Source of the DNA: Bacillota bacterium
Lineage (GTDB): Bacteria; Bacillota; DTU030
Assembly (NCBI GenBank): GCA_012841005.1
Contig: DUVO01000168.1
Span: 1 to 11,522, forward strand
Direction: 5' to 3'
DNA length: 11,522 bases
Every line of letters begins with the position of its first letter. Position 1 is the first letter of the stretch. This document shows, piece after piece, positions 7,460 to 11,522 of the stretch. Below the pieces are notes generated by a model. It saw only the letters and a program-made list of their open reading frames with translations, ran no database searches and had not been told where the DNA came from. A program made the position numbers and the translations under genes.

Positions 7460-7526
7460 TGGGACAGCAAGGCGATTTTAGATGCTCCACTACCTCGGCG
7501 CGGTATAAGCCCTTTAAGCTGTCCCA
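7460..7526 (-). ncRNA. Structured 3' UTR / leader RNA element after ppdK, class unknown
   Basis: Beginning 10 bases after the ppdK stop, the minus strand has a perfect 9-bp long-range pair TGGGACAGC (7518-7526) with GCTGTCCCA (7460-7468). Inside it, AAGG(G)C (7509-7514) pairs with GCCTT (7469-7473), and TACC (7502-7505) pairs with GGTA (7491-7494). A strong terminator follows 15 bases after the outer stem. This nested fold is more than a plain terminator needs. It may be a stable 3' end, a small RNA derived from the ppdK transcript, or a riboswitch-like leader for the ECF gene. No known class is recognised. Confidence 0.45.
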
Positions 7527-7536
7527 GTACAATTTA

Positions 7537-10182
7537 CTATTCCCTCGGGTTAGTAATCTGGGCCTGGGCGGCAGCCAGTCTGGCAATTGGTACCCGGAAG
7601 GGAGAACAGCTGACATAGTTCAAACCAGTCTGATGGAAGAAGGCTATAGACCTGGGGTCTCCCCCATGTTCTCCACAAACACCAACTTTTAGGTTGGGTT
7701 TTGCACTGCGACCCAATTTGACCCCCTGGGCAACCAGTTTGCCTACTCCCTCGGTGTCCAGGACGGCAAAGGGATTTTCCGGTAGAATCTTCTTCTGCAG
7801 ATAGTGCTGCAGGAATTTACCCTCTGCATCATCCCGGCTGAAACCAAAGGTGGTCTGGGTGAGGTCATTGGTGCCGAAGGAGAAGAAGTCTGCGTGCTCG
7901 GCAATCTCATCGGCCACGACACAGGCCCGGGGCAGCTCAATCATGGTACCAACGGTATAGGGGAAATCAACTCCTTCTTCCTGCTTTACGGCCTCAGCTG
8001 TATTAACGACCAGTTCCCGCAGGGGTTCCAATTCCTTGGGATGTCCAACCAGGGGAATCATTACCTCGGGGTAAACCTCGACTCCCTCCTTGACCAGGGC
8101 GGCTACGGCGTTGAATATTGCCCTGGCCTGCATTTCATAGATTTCAGGGAAGGTAATACCCAGGCGACAGCCCCGGTGTCCCAGCATCGGGTTAAACTCA
8201 GAGAGATTTCGAACTAACCTGAGCATTCTTTGCTTTTCCGCCAATAGTTGGGGATTATCCCCCGTCATTTCCAACCTGGTTATCTCTACCAACAGTTCTT
8301 CTGCATTAGGTAAAAATTCGTGTAAGGGGGGATCCAGGAGACGAATAGTCACAGGCAACCCCTGCATTGCCTTGAGGATACCATAAAAATCGCCCTGCTG
8401 TACAGGAAGGAGCTTTTCCAGGGCTGCCTTCCGTTCCTCATCGTTTTCCGCAAGGTTCATCTGCTGAACGACAGGAAGTCGATCCTGGGCCATAAACATA
8501 TGTTCCGTACGGCAAAGGCCAATTCCCTCTGCCCCGAACTCCCGGGCCCGAGCGGCATCTTCCGGGGTGTCAGCATTAGTCCGAACCTGCAGGTGCCTGA
8601 TTTTGTCTGCCCATTCCAGTATGGTCTGGAATGCGCCCCCAATCTGTGGGCTAACCAATTTGGCCTCTCCCAGCATAACCCGGCCCGTGGCGCCGTCTAT
8701 GGTCAGCATATCGCCTTCCTTTACGGTAACACCATCGACTGTAAACCCCTTGGCTCCCAGGTCTATGCGCAGGGCTTCACAACCGCAGATACAGGGCTTG
8801 CCCATCCCCCGGGCGACAACAGCCGCATGGCTGGTCATCCCACCACGACTGGTAAGAATACCCTGGGCCATTACGATACCATGGATATCATCGGGGGTAG
8901 TCTCGGGACGCACCAGGATAACCTTTTCCCCCTTTTCTCCCAACTCTTCAGCCAGATCAGCGGAAAAAACAACCTTGCCAACGGCCGCCCCGGGCGAAGC
9001 CGGTAACCCCTTGGCCAATACTTCGACCTTTGCTTCCGGGTCGAGGCTGGGGTGCATCAACTGATCCAACTGTTCCGGATCAACCCGCAGGACAGCCTCT
9101 TCCTCGGTGATTTTGCCTTCCTGCACCAGATCTGTAGCCACCTTTATCGCCGCTGCTGCAGTCCTCTTTCCGGCCCGGGTTTGGAGGATATAGAGTTTTG
9201 CCTTTTCAATGGTAAACTCTATATCCTGGAGATCCCGGTAATGGTCCTCCAGCCGTTGCGAAATCTCAACAAACTGCTGGTAAATTTCCGGCATCTCCTC
9301 CTGGAGACTGGCAATGGGTTTGGGAGTCCTGATCCCGGCCACCACATCTTCACCCTGGGCATTGACCAGGTATTCACCATAGATTTTCTTTTCCCCCGTG
9401 GCAGGGTTTCTTGTAAAGGCGACTCCTGTCCCAGAATCATTCCCCATATTGCCAAAAACCATTGTTTGAATATTGACGGCGGTACCCAGATCGTCAGGAA
9501 TCCGGTGCACCCTTCTATAAACAATGGCCCGCTCCGTATTCCAGGAAGCAAAAACAGCCTCCACCGCCCTCAGGAGTTGCTGGAAGGGATCCTGGGGGAA
9601 GTCTTCCCCAGTTGCCCGGGTATAAATCTCCTTAAAGCGTTTTATCAGGTCCTCAAGGTTCTCCGCCGTCAGTTCGGTATCTGATTCTGCCCCAACCTCC
9701 TGCTTGATTTCTTCCAGGGCCCCTTCAAAGGCCTGGGAAGAAACACCCATAACCACATCGCCAAACATTTGGATAAACCGGCGGTAGCAATCGTTGGCAA
9801 AACGGCGGTCACCGGTCAGCCGGGCCAAACCCTCCCGGGTTTTGTCATTTAACCCCAGGTTTAGGATGGTGTCCATCATACCGGGCATGGAAATAGCAGC
9901 GCCGGAGCGTACCGAAACCAGGAGCGGGTTTTCCGGATCGCCAAATTTCTTGCCCAGTTTTTCTTCCAGTATTTTTATTCCGTCCCTAATTTCCTCGTCA
10001 AGTCCCGGGGGCAGTTTCTTCCCTGCTTTGTAGTAAGCAAGGCATGTCTCTGTAGTAATGGTTATCCCCGGCGGAACCGGAAGCCCGATCCGTGTCATTT
10101 CGGCCAGGTTGGCACCTTTACCGCCGAGTAGCTGCCTCTGTTCGGCACTCCCTTCTTCGAAGAGATAGACACGTTTTTTCAT
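7537..10182 (-). CDS. ppdK: Pyruvate, phosphate dikinase PpdK
   Basis: Interconverts pyruvate + ATP + Pi with PEP + AMP + PPi, in either direction in anaerobes; cytoplasmic. 881 residues, the normal bacterial length, with all three domains. The ATP-grasp nucleotide domain (1-340) has GGKGANLAEM (20-29) and SVRSGAAISMPGMMDT (90-105). The phosphohistidine swivel domain (about 390-505) has GGMTSHAAVVARG, with catalytic H452 and, two residues before it, T450, the Thr modified by PpsR-type regulators. The PEP-binding TIM barrel (about 510-880) has GIGLCRTEHM (553-562), RLLDPPLHEFLP (614-625), FGTNDLTQTTFGFSRDD and catalytic C836 in VGVCGEHGGDP. The ATG has GTGAGGA upstream and lies 7 bases after the ppsR stop, so the two are coupled. 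A folded 3' region and a terminator follow. The reaction direction in vivo cannot be told from sequence. Confidence 0.99.
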   Translation of the reverse strand: MKKRVYLFEEGSAEQRQLLGGKGANLAEMTRIGLPVPPGITITTETCLAYYKAGKKLPPGLDEEIRDGIKILEEKLGKKFGDPENPLLVSVRSGAAISMPGMMDTILNLGLNDKTREGLARLTGDRRFANDCYRRFIQMFGDVVMGVSSQAFEGALEEIKQEVGAESDTELTAENLEDLIKRFKEIYTRATGEDFPQDPFQQLLRAVEAVFASWNTERAIVYRRVHRIPDDLGTAVNIQTMVFGNMGNDSGTGVAFTRNPATGEKKIYGEYLVNAQGEDVVAGIRTPKPIASLQEEMPEIYQQFVEISQRLEDHYRDLQDIEFTIEKAKLYILQTRAGKRTAAAAIKVATDLVQEGKITEEEAVLRVDPEQLDQLMHPSLDPEAKVEVLAKGLPASPGAAVGKVVFSADLAEELGEKGEKVILVRPETTPDDIHGIVMAQGILTSRGGMTSHAAVVARGMGKPCICGCEALRIDLGAKGFTVDGVTVKEGDMLTIDGATGRVMLGEAKLVSPQIGGAFQTILEWADKIRHLQVRTNADTPEDAARAREFGAEGIGLCRTEHMFMAQDRLPVVQQMNLAENDEERKAALEKLLPVQQGDFYGILKAMQGLPVTIRLLDPPLHEFLPNAEELLVEITRLEMTGDNPQLLAEKQRMLRLVRNLSEFNPMLGHRGCRLGITFPEIYEMQARAIFNAVAALVKEGVEVYPEVMIPLVGHPKELEPLRELVVNTAEAVKQEEGVDFPYTVGTMIELPRACVVADEIAEHADFFSFGTNDLTQTTFGFSRDDAEGKFLQHYLQKKILPENPFAVLDTEGVGKLVAQGVKLGRSAKPNLKVGVCGEHGGDPRSIAFFHQTGLNYVSCSPFRVPIARLAAAQAQITNPRE

Positions 10183-10189
10183 GCTTTCC

Positions 10190-11003
10190 TCACCCTTTCT
10201 TGATTATTTGCATAATCTCACTGGCAGTTTCTTCTACCGCCTTACTGCTCACTTTGACCGTTGGGCATTGCAATTGTCTCATGACCTTTTCCGCATACTC
10301 CAATTCAACCAGGACCCGTTCCGGACTGGCGTAGTCTGCATTACTACTCAGCCCCAAATTCTTCAGGCGTTCCTGTCTGATCCGCGTGAGCTGGCTCGGT
10401 TTGATGGTGAGACCAACAATACGACCGGGTGGAATGGCAAAAAGCTCCTCCGGTGGCTTTACCTCCGGTACCAGGGGAACATTGGCTGCTTTGATACCCT
10501 TATGGGCCAAGTACATGCAGAGAGGTGTTTTGGAAGTACGCGATACTCCAATAATAACCACATCCGCCCACAGAATACCCCGTGGATCCCTCCCATCATC
10601 ATAGTTTACTGCAAACTCAATTGCTTCCACTTTGCGAAAATATTCTTCATCGAGCTGGTATACCAGACCCGGTTTAAGATGGGGCGGTTCCGGAAAGGCT
10701 TTACCCAGGGTCTCCAGTATGGGACCCATGATATCTACGGTGGGAATATTAAACTGGGCTGCCTCCCTCTCCAAGTACTCCTTCACTTCCGGCAGCACCA
10801 GGGTATATACTATTATGCCCCGGGTTTCCTTTGCCTCTTCAATTATTTCCTTGAGGGGTTCTATCTCCCTGACAAAGGGGACCCGGCGTAAGTGTATACG
10901 TCCGGAATCAAACTGGCTGGCAGCCGCCCGGACTACAAATTCGGCGGTTTCACCAATAGAATCAGAAATAATATATACATAGGGTTTCGTATCTATTTCC
11001 CAT
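10190..11003 (-). CDS. ppsR: PPDK regulatory protein PpsR (DUF299), apparent frameshift at the start
   Basis: A bifunctional ADP-dependent kinase / Pi-dependent phosphorylase that turns PPDK off and on at the Thr near its catalytic His. The reading frame contains the whole family protein. N-terminal YVYIISDSIGETAEFVVRAA starts near residue 8, VDIMGP follows, the P-loop-like GVSRTSKTP is at about 152-160, and the C-terminus contains DYASPERVLVELEYAEKVM. However, this frame has no ATG, GTG or TTG before the GTG at 10798, which would remove the first 68 residues. The ATG at 11003, with AAGGAGG 4 bases upstream, is one base out of frame. If one base of the GGG/AAA tract (10996-11001) is dropped, it gives M-E(or G)-I-D-T-K-P and a 270-residue protein, the usual family length. 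It follows ccpN by 12 bases and precedes ppdK by 7. Confidence 0.9.
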
Positions 11004-11007
11004 CCCT

Positions 11008-11014
11008 CCTCCTT
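11008..11014 (-). promoter_or_regulatory. Ribosome binding site of ppsR
   Basis: AAGGAGG on the minus strand, in the 12-base gap after the ccpN stop and 4 bases before the ATG at 11003. It marks that ATG as the intended start, although the ATG is out of frame with the rest of ppsR in this sequence. Confidence 0.75.
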
Positions 11015-11015
11015 C

Positions 11016-11522
11016 CTAGTATTGACCAGCTCCTAATTCTACAAAAATTTTTGTGATATTTGTCTTAGTAATACGCCCCACCACTTCCAAACCCTCTCCG
11101 GGACCACCTGGTTCCCCCGCCGGTATAATACGGGGTACCACGACCGGTAGGCCGTCAATTTCATACTGGGCCATTTTCCGGGCTGCCTCATAAACACTCT
11201 CTTCCGGTTGAATACTGATTACATTGGGGAAGCGGGTCATGATGACACCTACCGGGACCTTATGGATATCAGCCTGTCCCAGGGTTATCTTCAACAAATC
11301 CTTCCTGGACACGACACCAGCCAAAAATCCCCCTTCGTCGACAATAGTTAAAGTGCCAACATCTTCAAGCATCATGGTTACAATGGCATCATAAATGGTA
11401 ACATCATCCCGTACCACAACCGGTCTTGATTTAACGTCCTTTACCTTTAACTGCTGCAACTCATCACCAATTAGGAAGGGAAGGGGCTTCGTTGTATGGT
11501 AATACCCCACCCGCGGTTTTGC
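11016..11522 (-). CDS. ccpN: CcpN/YqzB-type transcription regulator with paired CBS domains, 5' end outside window
   Basis: The frame is open to the right edge, starting with AKPRVGYYHTTKPLP. The GTG at 11510 is therefore an internal Val and the N-terminal helix-turn-helix lies outside the window. Visible are 168 residues with two CBS domains. The first spans about LKVKDVKSRPVVVRDDVTIY to VVSRKDLLKI; the second spans VGVIMTRFPNVISIQPEESV to VGRITKTNITKIFVELG. The PRVGYYHT junction before the CBS pair is the pattern of CcpN/YqzB, which in B. subtilis represses gluconeogenic genes and senses nucleotides through its CBS domains. It is followed after 12 bases by ppsR and then ppdK, so here it may control pyruvate/PEP interconversion directly. 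The DNA-binding part is inferred from family and context, not seen. Confidence 0.85.
   Translation of the reverse strand, partial: AKPRVGYYHTTKPLPFLIGDELQQLKVKDVKSRPVVVRDDVTIYDAIVTMMLEDVGTLTIVDEGGFLAGVVSRKDLLKITLGQADIHKVPVGVIMTRFPNVISIQPEESVYEAARKMAQYEIDGLPVVVPRIIPAGEPGGPGEGLEVVGRITKTNITKIFVELGAGQY

Noticed and set aside
7460..7526. Similarity of the GGGACAG element to NiCo or other known riboswitches, or to a tRNA
   Set aside because: Only the short GGGACAG string is shared; the multi-stem junction of NiCo RNAs and the cloverleaf of a tRNA cannot be drawn here.
8500..9684. Long plus-strand frames opposite ppdK (up to about 210 codons)
   Set aside because: They are antisense to clearly conserved ppdK codons and their products have no protein-like motifs; other plus-strand frames opposite sigA, dnaG and ppsR are rejected for the same reason.
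10190..10798. PpsR as a complete 202-residue protein starting at GTG 10798
   Set aside because: The same frame upstream encodes the conserved PpsR N-terminus, including SDSIGETAE, so the GTG is an internal Val.
11016..11510. CBS protein starting at GTG 11510
   Set aside because: The frame stays open to the window edge and the PRVGYYHT junction is internal in CcpN/YqzB proteins.

Overview
The window reads as a chromosomal segment of a Bacillota (Firmicutes) bacterium, most likely a clostridial-class anaerobe. Every gene I can support lies on the minus strand. The ends match the order I know from Bacillus subtilis: ccpN (yqzB), ppsR (yqfL), yqxD, dnaG, sigA, trmK (yqfN), nif3-like (yqfO). Between ppsR and yqxD, this genome carries ppdK, an ECF sigma factor with an unknown partner, a small broken-looking ORF, dgt and a cysteine-rich protein. 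The clostridial assignment is inferred from this order, from ppdK beside its regulator, and from strong purine-rich ribosome binding sites. No search was run.

In transcription order (right to left), the first unit is ccpN-ppsR-ppdK, about 11522 to 7537. It has gaps of only 12 and 7 bases and handles pyruvate/PEP interconversion: a CBS-domain regulator, the bifunctional kinase/phosphorylase of PPDK, and PPDK itself. It ends in a folded 3' region (7460-7526) and a strong intrinsic terminator (7411-7445). The ppsR frame is complete but has no usable start codon. The ideal ATG and Shine-Dalgarno are one base out of frame, so a frameshift or assembly indel lies at about 10996-11000.

The second block (7410 to about 5870) is the least ordinary. 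It has an AT-rich leader with an inverted repeat, then an ECF sigma factor whose last 74 bases overlap a beta-rich protein of unknown function in another frame. A small ORF that stays open only if one A of an A7 run is skipped comes next, followed by an AT-rich gap ahead of dgt.

The third block (5868 to 1) is core information processing: dgt (dNTP hydrolysis), a ten-cysteine small protein, yqxD, dnaG and sigA. A terminator follows sigA and sits just ahead of the overlapping pair trmK and nif3-like. The nif3-like gene runs off the left edge and ccpN runs off the right edge.

I see no tRNA, rRNA, CRISPR array, insertion sequence or prophage gene. The parts most worth checking are the three places where coding sense jumps frame in the same direction, and the structured RNA with an alternative pairing after ppdK.
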